The position numbers and the translations under genes were made by a program. The notes beneath the pieces are model-generated. The model was not told the DNA's origin. It saw only the letters and a program-made list of their open reading frames with translations, and ran no database searches. From positions 1,363,628 to 1,427,627 of the forward strand of contig NW_015971544.1 of the NCBI RefSeq assembly GCF_000182565.1: a DNA stretch of 64,000 nucleotides. The letters are read 5' to 3'. Every line of letters starts with the position of its first letter. Within the stretch, counting starts at the first letter, position 1. Source of the stretch: Spizellomyces punctatus DAOM BR117. Lineage: Eukaryota > Chytridiomycota > Chytridiomycetes > Spizellomycetales > Spizellomycetaceae. This document shows positions 22,254 to 35,224 of the stretch, in pieces.

Positions 22254-25200
22254 ATGCATACTGTCAATCCAAATATCGTCCCAGTTGCGGCTGCTGCGGC
22301 CGGAACCGCGCCTGCACACGTGGACCACGCACCAGTACCAGCCCGAAGAAAGAAGGTTGGTCCCGACTGTAAAGTAGCAGATATCATGTATAAAGAATGA
22401 TGGCCATTAACGAGTCTGTCTTGAAAAGAACAAGAAAAAGGGAAAGGGTACGACACATTCCCCCACATATCAATCAACCCACTCAACTCCAAATGGCACG
22501 TCGGAACATATTGACTATGAGGATGATGAAGATGACTATGTATACGATGAAATAACAGAGAATCGCGGACGAGGCGAGCACCGTGGATCTATAGCTAGCT
22601 CAACCCATCCAAATTCACTGTCACCAGATGATGACGGACTTTTGTCCGACGCCGATGGTGGAAGTCCTTCGTATAATCCCGCCTCTGAATCGAAAAATAA
22701 GAAGAAAAAGAAAAAAAAGAGACATTCGGACACGTCACATCATCGGCACAATGATATCTGGTACAAGTCAGATGCTGAAGAGAAACAGCGGATACGTGAA
22801 TTTTGGTTACAGCTCGGGGAGGACGAGCGACGCGCGCTTGTCAAACTGGAAAAAGAGGCGGTCCTGAAAAAAATGAAGGAGCAGCAGAAGCAGACATGCT
22901 CGTGTTCAGTATGCGGGCGCAAACGGTTGGTATTTTGGTTTGCACTTCTTATAGTGGGGATGAGTGCTCATTTTATTAAAATTTCCTTCAGAACTGTAAT
23001 TGAGGAGGAGCTGGAGATCCTTTACGATGCGTATTACGAAGAGCTTGAAAATTTTGCTAATGATCAGAGCGGGAAAGCTCCATCCGGTCCTTGTATGTTT
23101 TCTCTCGAATTTTACACATGAGCCTTGTTTTTCATTTAATATGTGTGTCCAGCTGCAACTCCCATCGGACATACACCGTCACCTTCCCGATCACCACCAT
23201 CTCATCGAATTCAACATATTGAGGAAGATGAGGAAGAGGATGGAGAATATGATGACGATGACGAAGAAGAGGATGACGATCATGACCCATCTGAGAGTAT
23301 CTTCGAATTTGGCAGCAGCCTCACAGTGAAAGGTTAGCCCGCTTGTCCGATAAGTCTTCAAATAAATTGCGCACTCACCCTTTTAAGCAGGTGGAATACT
23401 GACAGTAGCTGATGACTTTCTTAAAAATGACGGAAGAAAATTCCTCGATTTGATGGAACAGCTGGCTGAAAGAAAAATCAGGCAGCTCGACGATGAGATG
23501 GACCGAGGTGGAGATAATAACGGCGATTGGGATGATGGCGAGTATGATGATGAGGATTATGATGAAGACGAGGAGGAGGTACAGATGGGCACATTTATCC
23601 GTCGTGGCGATGGGAGTGACTAATGATATGTCATCTAGGACACCATGACGGAAGAGCAACGCATGGAGGAGGGCCGGCGCATGTTCCAAATATTCGCAGC
23701 AAAGATGTTTGAACAGCGAGTGCTACAAGCATATCGTGAAAAGGTTGCGCAAGAAAGGCAAATGCACCTTCTAGCAGAGTTGGAGAAAGAGAAGGAGCAG
23801 CAAGCAATGAGGGAGCTTGCCCGTCAGAAGAACAAGGAGAAAAAGAGGCTCCAGAAAAAGTTGGTCTTTCTTGTGCGCTGATTTCGAAAAGTTGCTTGGC
23901 CCTAATTACTGCAAAAATCAAAATCACAGAGCTCTAAAGCAGCAAAAGGAGGAGGAGAGACTAGCGTTAGAGCGGAAAAAGCAAGAAGAGGAGGAGCGAC
24001 TTCGAGTGGAAAAGGAGGCGAAGGCGGAAGCGGATCGGTGAGCGCATTATCGGATATTACATGGTGGGAAAACCTAGACTGATCCCTTCGTACGTAGCTT
24101 GAAACGAGAAGCCGAGCGAGCAAAGCGTGAGGAGGAACGGGCAAAGCGGGAAGAGGAAGAGCGCAAGAAAAAGGAAGCCGAGCGCACGCGAAAGGAAGAA
24201 GAGAAGCGCAGGCAGCGCGAAGCAGAGGAGAAAAAGCGCCGCGAGAAGGAGGAGCGTGAACGACAGGAACGAGAGCGACGAGAACGTGACGAGCGTGAGC
24301 GCAAGGAAAAAGAGGAGCGCGATAGGCGAGAGCGTGAGCGAAAAGAGAGAGAAGACCGGGAGAAGAGAGAAAAGGAAGAGAAAGAACGAAAAGAGCGGGA
24401 AGAGCGCGAACGCAAGGAGAAGGACGAAAAAGAGAAACGGGGGCGAGGAGAGGCGCGCCCGCGGCAACAAGTTGTTGTTCAACAGCAGCCGAAGACAGCT
24501 CGACCTGTATCCGCCAAGCCGTCCCCTGGTGGTCTACCTTCAAAAGTTGCATCTCACGCGCCTACTACAACTCCAGCGTACCGTCCAGGTCCGATTGGGC
24601 GACCAGCTACTGTTCCCAATACCCGGCCACCTTTGGCGAGACCCCAGGCCATTGGGTCAGCTATTGCACAGCCAACGGCAGGTGGTTCCACTATTCGACC
24701 ACACAGTACCCAACCTGGTTATCAAGGGCAACAAAGTTCACAGAAAACTATTCCTGTCCAAGCGCAGCAAATTCCTGGTATGCGACCACCGCCTTCACAT
24801 TCGCACCATCCACTATCGATACATAGTCGACCAGCAGTAGGTCAACAGAACGCAGTATCTCAGCCAGGATTTGCACATCCGGGTTCACGTCCTCTACACA
24901 TGTTTGGGCAGCCTACACATATGAATGCCTTGCATCAAGCAAATTTGGTACACGGTCAGCCGACACAGGGAGCAGCGCTAGCATCTTCACCACCACCGCC
25001 AAGTACGATAGGTACACAGAGCCTGGAACAAGCCGACGCAAACGGAATACCTCCGTCTCGGCTGTTCAGTGGCGCCAGCTTCCCGGCACTTCACTGGTCG
25101 GCAACGGATGGCATACCCGCAGCGCAGATTGGGGCGCTTGGAGATCCTGCAAGAGCCATTCTTGCGCACAGCAAGCCACCTGTACCGATTGGCACCGGGC

Positions 25201-25999
25201 CGCGTACGGACGCGCCAGTGAACGGTATTGCTCCAATCGGAGCGAACAAGGCTGTGACGAGACCTGCACCCATCCGACGACCGTCAGCTGTCGCGCCACC
25301 TGCTCCTGTTCAACCTAGTCGAAGTGGCTTCCCGCGTTTGGAGGACGATGAGCCTGTAGCTGGGAGCGCTGTGCTTGGCGGTGAACTGTTAAAAGATGAT
25401 GAACGCATTGGCGGAGGTGCTGCCTGGAGAAAACCTTCCTCTGCAGGTATCCCTTCCATTGGACCTAATCACGGAGCTGGTGGACCTGATCCTTTTGGGC
25501 AACCTACATCTGGAGCACCTGGAGTTCTTGGAGTTGTGAATGGAGCAGCGCCGGGACCAGCAAGGATGTTTGACGGATATGGACCGTTTGGTGGGTGGGA
25601 TGTGCCTTCAACATTAGGTGGAGGATTGGGAGGTAAGGTTTCTGCATTGCCCTCATATTGTCTCCTGTAGCCTGTTGCTGATTGTGATATTTGCTGCAAG
25701 AAGATATATCACGAACCCAACCATCATCTGCGAATGTTGCAGCCACCAGTGCACTCCCATCAGCTATCGGCCGCGGTGTATCGAATATGCTACCTCCTGG
25801 CCCCGGCATGGGACTACCCTTTTATCCGTCAACGTTTATGGGTGGATCAGCGGTAAATAGTGGACAGCCAGTTGGTAGTCCCCCCACTACGACGTCAGCC
25901 GCTACTCCTGCTAGTACCATGATTGGCCGACCTGGACACCTCCCACAGCCAGTATCTGTGCACGGGCCAAGAAGTGCATGGAACGGTGGACGTGAGTAG
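22254..25999 (+). CDS. NST1: NST1-like stress response protein
   Basis: NST1 is linked to salt tolerance and P-body/mRNA metabolism in yeasts. Nine exons: 22254-22355, 22429-22925, 22992-23092, 23153-23332, 23391-23578, 23639-23859, 23930-24037, 24098-25632 and 25701-25999, about 1,076 aa. The diagnostic segment is [20 protein letters not shown], then [19 protein letters not shown], a Cys-rich [10 protein letters not shown], and [18 protein letters not shown]. Next come an acidic stretch, [20 protein letters not shown], and roughly 200 residues of Lys/Arg/Glu-rich helix (24.0-24.45 kb), probably a long single helix or coiled coil. The C-terminal 500 residues are Pro/Gln/Gly-rich. A consensus donor (GTGAGT) just before the stop at 25999 could allow a slightly different C-terminus. 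Confidence 0.88.
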
Positions 26000-27101
26000 T
26001 TACGGGAATGTTGTGAGGATGATCTTTTATTCTGGAGTCGTCAGAGGATTGTTAAGTATGTGTTACCGGTCTAGGATACTTTTAAGACAAGCGATGACTC
26101 GCGCACGTCAGTAGTTGCAAACCGGCTACACATCCTCCCCGCAAAGAGATGGGGGGCCTAATGAGGGCCAGATGTAGATGAGGAGTATGGAGACGGCGGG
26201 GGCAGAGGGATATGGGGGAGTGCGGTGAATCATTTTTTTTTCAGACTTCTGTGATTTTTTTTTTTGCCCTTTTTTACTTTCGGGTGTAGTTGAGGTTGGA
26301 AGTTGGGGATAGTGTTTCTTCCTCTTTTTTTGTTTTTTATGGAGGATCATGACGGAAATGAATATGCATACGCTATGTGATGAGAAACATTTCATTTTCT
26401 GCAATCCCAACCATTGCGTTTTTGAAAAGCAAATGATGAACAAAAGGGCAATGGCACGGAACAACAACGAGAATCACACAGAAAGTTATGCTTGACTTTT
26501 CTAAACGCTTTTTGACGGGATTTACTGCATTGCCGTTATTGTCGTTGACATCTGTTATTCCAAAATTGACGTGATCGAACGCATATTACGTGGCCGAACC
26601 TCAAAAGGGGGGCTCGGAACCGCGCGAGCATGTTGGAGGGGGGCGGCCTCATTTCAAACCTGTTTTTTTTTTTTTTTTTCCAACGCTCTTGGCTGGCTTC
26701 TCTTTTGGTAGCTTTTGATCGAGTTATCGCTGTGCTGCAACACACAAGCGGTTAGGGTTTCTCTAGCCTGCTGTCGTGACTATCCCCACCTTTACTGGTC
26801 GCGTTTATGGGCGAGTGTACCTGAACAAAAAAGAAAAGGGACTTGTTTTGAGGCTGTCAGCGCCCGTTGCTGGTTGAAAGCCTTATTTTTCTAAAGGCTT
26901 TGAGTTGCCCTTCCCCCAGGTGAAGTTTTAGGCATATTCCATCAAAAACACTTCACACGTTCGTTGCTGACTGTCTTGCCGCGCCAGGGGGTTCACACTG
27001 CGATTCGATATTCCCGCGTCGGTTTCGCCTTTACGTTTGGGCGGGCGACCAACGCCCTTCCAGAACCGGTTTACCATCCTTTTTCACTGTGACGTGACCT
27101 A
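26000..27101. other. Intergenic region with T-runs
   Basis: 3' flank of NST1 and 5' flank of the RasGEF gene. It contains several long T homopolymers (near 26232, 26255, 26323 and 26663). No gene or RNA family is recognised. Confidence 0.4.
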
Positions 27102-30100
27102 ATGTTCCGTCCGCACTCGGACCCGCTAGCTCTCCCTTCCCTTCCGATTCCACCGCCTCGTACTTTTTCTCGCAATAGAGCAAAGAGTGCAGAGGTTTGG
27201 GTTGACGTCCAGCGACGACTTGGCGGGGGAGACCCGGAACCGTCACCACCATTACTCTTTCCAAAGCTGGGGAGCGTTGGACACGAGATTCGAGAACCAC
27301 AAGCACCTCCCATAGCGCCGTTAGCATCGCCGCTCCCACCACCTCCTTCACCTTCTCCGCCTCTCAGTATCAACTCGCTTATCGATGACTATGACAGGTC
27401 TACAGAAAGCTCTGGCACTGAAAATGAGGGAGATGTCTTTTTCACCCCAAGAGACGACCTTGCAACTCCCAATGTAACGAAATCACATCGGCGAGATTCC
27501 TACTTTCACATGGTCATACCGGCTTGCACATCATCATGTCGGGGAGGTCAACGCTCATGCTCAGATATTGGGCGAAAACTACCTAATCCCGAAGCGCAAA
27601 GTGCTCACCGACGAAGATTTGCGTCCGATGATCTCCCCTTGTCATCGCAGACACCGGATGACGAGCGATGGAATCGTTTGATTGGAAAGATGGAAGCATG
27701 GATGGGCATGCTGGATTCTTTATCTGAAAAGTCTGTCCTTCGCGGGAGGTCGCCTACTCCCCGGAAAAGATCACCACCACCGCATCATCCTGATGGCATA
27801 CAAGTTCGGTCTGGTGAGGACAACAGAATACACATCGACATTGATCCCGTGGAGTACTTGATTTCTCACAATAGAAGAAAATCTCCACAAACTGGGCAGA
27901 GAGACATTCAGAGTGAGAGTGTGGAGCACAAGGCCGTGATGGAGTGCTCTGAGGAAACACGATCCGACCAGGGATACGGGTCAGGAAATTCGTCGTTGGA
28001 TAGTCCTGGGCCTCCTTTGATTACCATTATTGATGGGCGGGAACGCGAAAAGATCGATGGCGTAATGCATACTGAACCCTCGCTGCTTCAGTCAATGGCT
28101 ACAGATAGGTTTGCCCCTCCCCGTATGGCACGTACCCGGTCTGATACAGCATCCACCGACCGCACGATTGTTCCAGCTTCCCCCAGTGCACCACAGGATA
28201 GCTCATGCCAGCCACCCGTTCCCCCAGTGAATCCTGCTCGTCGCATGTTGGAGATGTTTCCCCCTCCCTTTCAAGATGCACATCCAACTTCCACATCACC
28301 ACAAACGCCCAGTCCATTCCTTCGAGAAGGGGAGCAACTGGTTACTTTATTTGATGAACCGGATGGGGCGCATAATATTCTGTTCGAGTACATTATGGAT
28401 ACTGGAAAGGGAACTGTGACCAAATGCTTGGTGGGTGCAACGAGAACAAAGTTAATCGAGTATTTGACTGCAGAGGCTGGTAAGTTCTGATGCCGTTTTC
28501 GCTCTATTGGTAAGTGACGCGAGATCTGATTGCTTTTTATTCTGCTGACTGTTGCTGCAGATTATGAGTTTCTTGCGGATTTTTTTGTGGGCTATCGTGC
28601 ATACATGTCGGCGATGCAACTACTTAAGCTCTTGATCCTACGATTACGGTGGGCGCTACAGAATATCCATAGTGCCATCCATACACGAGCCCTGAACGGG
28701 TAAGTGAATACCGTGATTTTAACTGTTACGGATAAGTCAGTGGATATGAACTCTATATGTGGCCACTAGGACGTTCATTGCCCTCCATCATTGGTTGAAA
28801 TATCATTATGACATTGACTACGCGCCATCAAGTACATTGCGATTCACCCTATCAACATTTATTATCAAGTATTTGGAAAGTCACACCGCCATTCAAGAAT
28901 CCCCACTGTATTCAAGAACGGTGGAGACATTGAAAGCGCTAATACAAGAGGGCAAGGCGCGGAATCTGGTCATCAACGACAGGGCCGATGCAATACGTGG
29001 GAACAAGGAAAAAGCCATCGAGACAAAAGGGCAAACTGAGCTTCGTAAAGTTTCGCCTCCTCTCCCCCTACGTGGGTCCAACATATCCTCTGCGACAACG
29101 AATAGGTCTCGTAGCTCGGAATATACCCCTGCGTCAGAAACATTCAAGCGGAAGAAACGATCCATCTTTCGTCGCCGCAAGCATCGCAACAATATTCTCG
29201 ATCCAGAGACAGATTCTGCGTCTCCAGGATCACCGCCTGCTTCGTATCGCTCCTCAGCAACCGGTTCTTATCGGCCTTTTATCATGAACTTTCCTCCTGA
29301 CGAAACTGCACGGCATTTATGCGTGATAGAACAGGAATATGTTCGAGGTATCCAATGGACCGAATTGCTGAACGCTCGAGACTGGACAAAGAGGGAGGTT
29401 GGAAAGGCCGACGGAGTCTGGAGAGTAATTGATAGGTTCAACAAGGTAGCATGCATGTGAGTTTGTATCAAGGATGTTTCCTCATTCGCTCATGATAATC
29501 ATGTATTCTCAGACATGTCGGTGGGTAACCATTGAAATCAATCGGACAACCGACGTGGAGGAAAAGGCAAGAGTGATTGAGACTTTCATCCGAATTGCTC
29601 AGGTGGGGTATTGAGGGGTGATCAGCGTTATTTGACAGGAGACTGATTTTGGACTTTTAAAGACTTCTCTGGCATATTGCAATTTTTCGACCCTACTATC
29701 CATCTTGCTGGCCCTTCAAAACGCGGCCGTGGAAAATCTAACCAAGATCTGGTCCCAAGTCAGCTTGTCTGCCAAGGATACTCTCCGGTCCCTCCAAGAC
29801 TTTGCAACCCCCTTTCGAAACTTTCGCGCCATCCGTTCTGCACATGTACGTTGTACCGAGGGTGTCTCTATCGATGCTTGGGAAGGAGAGGACCAAGTGC
29901 AACTCCTCGGCCTGGACGTCCCACGAAAAAGTACAGGCAAAGGGAAAGGAAAGCCACCAGAGCGATATGGTGCTGTTCCCTTTCTGGGATTGATATTGAG
30001 TGATTTGGTCTTTAACGAGGAAATAGACTGGTTTTTGGAGCCTTTTGGAGGTGACCAACCCGCGACGTCGGGCGAGCCAGGCGGTTCAACGGAAAGACAA

Positions 30101-30256
30101 CTGATCAATGTGCAACGCGCGAGAAGGCTGGCAAGGATTGTAAAACATTTTAGGGCCTTTCAGCATCCGCTGCGTAGGTACGAAATTGATATTGATGAGA
30201 ATCTATGGAACAGCCTGGTTGCTTTGGATGGAATTTTGGAGGATGGTAGGGCGTGA
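27102..30256 (+). CDS. Ras guanine nucleotide exchange factor (REM + CDC25 domains)
   Basis: Activates a Ras-family GTPase by GDP release. Exons 27102-28479, 28561-28699, 28770-29445, 29513-29602 and 29663-30256 give 958 aa. Residues 1-405 are Ser/Pro-rich and probably disordered. The RasGEF N-terminal (REM) domain begins near GEQLVTLFDEPDGAHN and continues through DYEFLADFFVGYRAYMSAMQ and TFIALHHWLKYHYDID. A basic linker (KRKKRSIFRRRKHR) may bind membrane. The catalytic CDC25 domain (about 675-958) shows DETARHLCVIEQEYVRGIQW, RWVTIEINR, ARVIETFIRIAQTSLAYCNF and YGAVPFLGLILSDLVF. There is no SH3 domain, so it differs from canonical Cdc25 and is closer in layout to Lte1- or BUD5-type factors. 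The specific GTPase target is unknown. Confidence 0.88.
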
Positions 30257-31167
30257 ATCTTTTCTTTTTTTTGCATTGGCGGCGAGTTTTGCATTGTATA
30301 TCCCTCGTTGTGCGTATATTGTTTTCTTTTACGTAGCATATTCTGTTTTTGTATATATGAAAGTAGTGTTAGATGCGAGTGTTAGTCACTTTTAGTACAC
30401 ATGAGCGAAGGGGCAGGAAGTTACCATGTGCAATCATCTGTGATGGTAAAAGTTGAATTGTCAAGAGATTTATGATGGGTTGCAAAGGACTGTCGACTTT
30501 TTGCGCTAAAGCACTGGAGGTTACGCTGTCAAAAAGAAGCATCACTAGCATTCTAAGCATTCTGCAGTTAATGCACAAGTCTTGTCGCTTGCGAGGTTGA
30601 TTTCTTTTTCGTAACTTGCAGCGAGGGCGAAATGACTGCTTCAAGCCGTTTTATTTTACAGCATCCAGGCATGAGTGGGCACATACAATTGATTCAGGGC
30701 GAAACCTTGAGAGCGGATGTAGAATCGTGCTGGAATCGATCAAAAAGAGACATATTCATCCTGCTGCTCTGATGTCCTTGTCTGCATATCTTTCTACTCA
30801 AAGCACGTTGATTTTGGCTATCTACATACATGGGCGACAGCCAGATATAACTCAGGAATGATCCTGCGCCCTTACCAGTACCATAAATTTCTGTAAACAC
30901 CCAAAGAATACACACAGCTGTCCCGATGACAAGTATAATTACTGCCATAAGATGCTTCGTGCGATAGCATGGTTTAATATCAAGACATGACATGCACTTT
31001 TTCAGTCAAAGCTTTGACTTTTCCTTCAACGGCCTCGCTGCTCCTGGGCCGTCAACTTTTGTTGAGCCCTAACTGTAGTATGTTGAAATGTCATCCGAGA
31101 CTTGTTGCCATGGTAATTAGTGATTAGGAAATGGAGGTGACTCTCTTCTCCCCAAACGAATTACCCT
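30257..31167. other. Intergenic region with one doubtful small membrane ORF
   Basis: A minus-strand frame at 30694-30993 (99 codons) has one convincing hydrophobic stretch (AVIILVIGTAVCILWVF) but no recognisable family, intron structure or promoter. I list it only as a possibility. The rest is A/T-rich 3' flank of the RasGEF gene and 5' flank of the RsfS gene. Confidence 0.3.
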
Positions 31168-32484
31168 ATGCGATCACACTCCCCATTCTCCATGAGCATC
31201 AACAGAATTACGCTACGATGGTTGCAGTCAGCCATAATGACTACGGCGTCCAGGAAGCAAAGTATCGGCTGCGCGTTCTGTAGATCACCCATTGTCCGTA
31301 AACCACACGCAGCTACCTTCCAAACCTCGGCAGGGCTTCTGGCTAGAAAGGCTCGCGGCGTGCAAAGCGACGAAAAGCCTCGAGTGACAGACTATAGGAT
31401 TGACGAGCTTGCTGATGAGATTTTGGATGAGATTTTTGATAAGGCACCCAGGAAAAAACAGTCCGGGGAACGGAAGACAGCGGTAGATCCCAACGACGAA
31501 CCTTGGGATAGGTCCTCCTTAGGACGCGAAACTGAAGCTAGCAAACTATCAGGGGAAAGGGTGGATGTCAGAGGTGATATTAAGGAGGAGGCTTCTAGAA
31601 GCGAGAAGTTAGATCAGAGTGCTGTCGACCCGCTCGCCAAAGGCAGCGACGCCCTCCCACGTTCTCAGTACGCTCAATACGGCATCGAATCCGCCGAGGA
31701 CCGAGAAGCACGCCGTACCATCGAGCAAAAGTACTATGACGTGAATGAGCCTGAGCGAGGATCGCTGTCTGACGACTGGTATGTGGACGAAGCGTACAAT
31801 ATCGCAGGGGAAGCGCCAAAGCCGTCCGATTTTGTCCCTCGATGGATGCGTGGCATTGAGATTGCCGAACAGCGTAGTCAGGGTATAATTGAGGAGGAGG
31901 AGATAGATACGAATGGGCCATTACGACTACAGCAGGTCGTGGATGTGCTCCGAGAAGAGAAAGGGACGAATCTTGTGGCAATTGATATGCGTAACAAGTG
32001 TGATTACGCGGATTATATGATCATCGTAGAGGGGAGGTCCAAGAAGCAGATTTATGCCCTCGCAGACGCTGTTCGACGAAAGGTGATTGTGAAATGGTTG
32101 GTTTACCTCGTTTTTGCTGTCGTTTGTAACTTTTTGTAATCTCAGGCTAAACATCAAGTTGGACTGGACCCCTCAATTCCACATAATCTCACTATTGAAG
32201 GAACAGATTCAGAAGACTGGATGGTTCTGGACACTGGCCGCTTCATAATCCACTGCTTTACTCCCGAAGCAAGGGCGCGATACAATTTGGAAGGACTATG
32301 GACGGCCATCAAAGATCCTTTGCTTGCATTGGTTCGAGATGCTGATATAGAACAGCAGCAACTTGCTGAAGCAGGAAGAGGATGGGATTCCCGTCCACGG
32401 GAAGAGTTTAGAATCAAGGACATTGAGAGGAGGCATGTACCAGGAGAGGAGGAAGTTGTTGAGCAATTCAATGCACAAAGATAG
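31168..32484 (+). CDS. Mitochondrial ribosome silencing factor (RsfS/MALSU1/Atp25-N family)
   Basis: RsfS proteins bind uL14 on the large subunit and control joining or biogenesis, in mitochondria for eukaryotes. Exons 31168-32082 and 32146-32484 give 417 aa. The first 60 residues are basic and Ser/Thr-rich with few acids, as in a mitochondrial presequence; several in-frame Met codons (31168, 31192, 31234) could start it. A long charged linker follows. The RsfS domain is at the C-terminus: LVAIDMRNKCDYADYMIIVE, then HQVGLDPSIPHN, EDWMVLDTGRFIIHCFTPEA and RARYNLEGLW, all core family motifs. The linker is far longer than in bacterial RsfS. It lacks the Atp25 C-terminal mRNA-stabilising half of ascomycetes. 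Confidence 0.9.
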
Positions 32485-32968
32485 AAATATAGCACTATTT
32501 AAACATGGATTGCTATCCTTTCCCTGTGCATCCATTATTCTCATGTTGTTTCCGTCTGCCTTGCATTCCTTCATCGAATTTAAAAGCATTTGGATGTCAT
32601 CGATCCATTACGTAACCCACCAGGGACAATGAAGAACACCCCTGTGTGTCACTCCCGTGGATTGGGAGCCCTTGGGGCCTCTCCGAGTTTTCTTGTTTCT
32701 CGCATTTGACATTTGTGTGCACTTTCAAACGGAGACGGCTGCTTCATACTGTAGCTTGACCAGCTTTTGTGGTCGCGGTCCATCTTTTTGAGGATTGGTA
32801 TTCGACCTGTTTGCCATACGCGCTCGCAAGAGTTGATCTTGCGCACAAACAGACACCCAGGGCTCTCGTCTCCTTCCAACGAGTAGTGCTCTCGCTTCAT
32901 TTGCGGGCGCAGACGCATTGATATCACCTACTTCTTGCTACGCGTGCAACCGGGCTGCATTTGTCAAC
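32485..32968. other. Intergenic region before seipin
   Basis: About 480 bp between the RsfS stop and the seipin start. The minus-strand frame at 32649-32927 shows no family features. No RNA gene was seen. Confidence 0.4.
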
Positions 32969-35056
32969 ATGATACGAGAGGTTGGTTTTGGCACTGTGGG
33001 GTGGTGCGATCTTTGGAAAACCTTTGGTGCTAACCCGAATGTTCCTAGGCTCTTCACCGATATATAACGCAGCCCATTGCGGGTCTTCTGGAGCCATATG
33101 TACGAATGGGATATGAGGGCCTTACGTCCAACAAAACGCAACGTTTCGCGCTGAATACTGCGATATTTGGTGTCGTGTTTGGGGGGCTTCTGGGAATGGC
33201 TTTGGCGATTTATGGACTATTCTACTGGATATATATACCGCAGGTCTCTCACGTCATTCCGGTATATATGCAGTATGGGTAGGTTCCGAATTTCACTGTG
33301 TGATGGATGCCATGATAGTGACGAAAATTCATGATTAGAGGGCCAGGGGAAAAGATGCAACCCTCTGCGTACGTGGATTTCACTGGGGCGAACTCGAGGC
33401 AACAGGTTTGTTTTACAGATCAAGCTGGAAAAATCCTTCCAAGTTGTAGATGGCTGATAATGGTCTACACAAGTCTGCATACCTTACTCCAGATCAACAT
33501 TACGACCTTGCTCTCGAACTTGTCGTACCAGACTCGAACAACAATTTTGAGCTGGGAAACTTTATGATTTATATCGATCTTCAAACAAAGGATAACAGGA
33601 CAACGGCATCGAGCAGTCGCTCGGTACGTAGTGGGGCATAATGTGGAAGGAAGCCTCGAAATAACTCAACTTTCATTTTGCTCTTTCCAGGCCACGTTGG
33701 AGTACAGAACTCCATTGTTAAAAACGATGCTCACAGTTGTGAAAGGGGTGCCACTGGTTTTGGGGCTGACAAGTGAGGCTCAGACGGTCAAAGTTCTACT
33801 GTTGGAAAAGTACGAGGAGAGCGAGGTTGGAACGCGCACGTCCGCTCTATATACTGTTCTACTCTAACAACGTTCCCTTGTGGGGATAGGCATATCCAAT
33901 TCACCATGCTCTGATCCGACTGTCAGATAATCGCTTGCAACTATACCAAACTAAACTTCACGTCGATGCCAACTTCCAAGGTCTGCGATTCTTCATGTAT
34001 CATTGGCGCGCCACCACCGCTGCAGTATTTGTCAGCGTCTTCATGTTCTGGGAGACAGTCTTTGCGTTTACGCTCTGGAGGCTTTTCTTGTCCCTCTTCA
34101 AGCAACGAGCGGACACCGCGAGCGGAGAAGAAATTGATTTGAACGGTACCAGCGAAAAACTCGGGGCAGATATGGAGGATGTGGAGCGATTTAGCGCGGA
34201 TAAGGCAAGCGATGAGGACGACAGGATCTATGTTCCCCGCAGCGTGGTAGGGCAAGCAACCCATCTCCCATCTTCACCCCGGTCCATGTCTTCTGCCCCA
34301 TCATACCACTCTGGAGCAGTCCCTATGGGCTCACCTCCCCAATATGCAGCCAGCCCTCCAGGCTTTGAAGATCGTGGGAGAACATCACCCATACGACTCC
34401 ATACAGGATCACCCTACTCGTCGGCTTATTCTTACGCCTTCCCATTCAGCAGCGCTGGAGGGTTGAATGGCCCGGCAGGTGCAGGGATGTTACCTTTTAC
34501 GGGGTACTCTTCCGTCTCAGCATTACGCGCGGCTGCAGTGACGGCTGCAACATCTACTGGATCTGGTGTGTATACTGCTCCCCCACCAGCACACTATATG
34601 CCCCAACCGTCGCCTTCCATCCAACCTCAACGTGCACCGACTCCAAGCACGACGGCCGAAGCCGTTGCTCACAACACGCTTCTCAGCCCCGTGCTTTTAA
34701 GCCCAGAACTCCAGACCCTAGCCGCCTTACGGGACGCTAACCCCGGTATGAGGGAATCGTATCCACCTGGCCTCAGATATAGACGCAGGACACCCGATGG
34801 CCGCTACGAGACCATTGAGAAAATTGGTGACGTGGATCCGGAGGACATTGTACGAGGAGTCGTTGTGCGTCTGGATGATGCGGAAATGGAGCAGACAGTT
34901 CCTATTATCTCTGCTGCTGCCGAAGGTGGGGAGCATCGCAGCGAATCGGGTGTGGTGCCTGTTGGAGGTGAGCCGAGCAGGGTCGACGATGAGATGGTGT
35001 CCTCAGACCTCCCGAGGGAATGGTGTGTTGTTTCCGACGAGGAAAAGGATGCGTGA
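32969..35056 (+). CDS. SEI1: Seipin (lipid droplet biogenesis)
   Basis: ER membrane protein that organises lipid droplet formation. Exons 32969-32980 (12 nt, MIRE), 33073-33278, 33339-33405, 33450-33623, 33691-33825 and 33890-35056 give 586 aa. TM1 is FALNTAIFGVVFGGLLGMAL (about 28-47, extending to YWIYIP). The lumenal domain shows LALELVVPDSNNNFELGNFM, RTPLLKTMLTVV and HHALIRLSDNRLQLY, then the hydrophobic-helix end VDANFQGLRFFMY. TM2 is AAVFVSVFMFWETVFAFTLW (about 235-255). The cytosolic tail of about 325 residues is Ser/Pro-rich and much longer than in yeast seipin. The 44-nt intron 33406-33449 is the shortest intron modelled in this window. The tiny first exon is inferred from frame and splice signals, so the start is less certain than the body. 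Confidence 0.88.
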
Positions 35057-35224
35057 TCAAAGTATTCTTCTTATGTATCATATTGCTTTGTATTTCTGTG
35101 TATGCTTTATTTTTTGGTACAGGCTGGGTTGGGTACTTGCAAAATATATTATTCTGCTTTATGGTTGCAGTTCTTTGATATAGTATAACCCTTACAGCCT
35201 GACGTTGAGCACGCGGCCAGATTA

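Noticed and set aside
23902-24552. Long minus-strand ORFs (216, 141 and 113 codons) opposite NST1
   Set aside because: They mirror the Lys/Arg/Glu-rich helix of NST1; the biased codons leave the complementary frames open. Composition is Ser/Phe/Leu repeats with no domain.
22642-26000. Repeat array in the charged region of NST1
   Set aside because: The GAG/AAG/CGN-rich stretch encodes an imperfect charged helix typical of NST1 homologues, without a regular DNA repeat unit.
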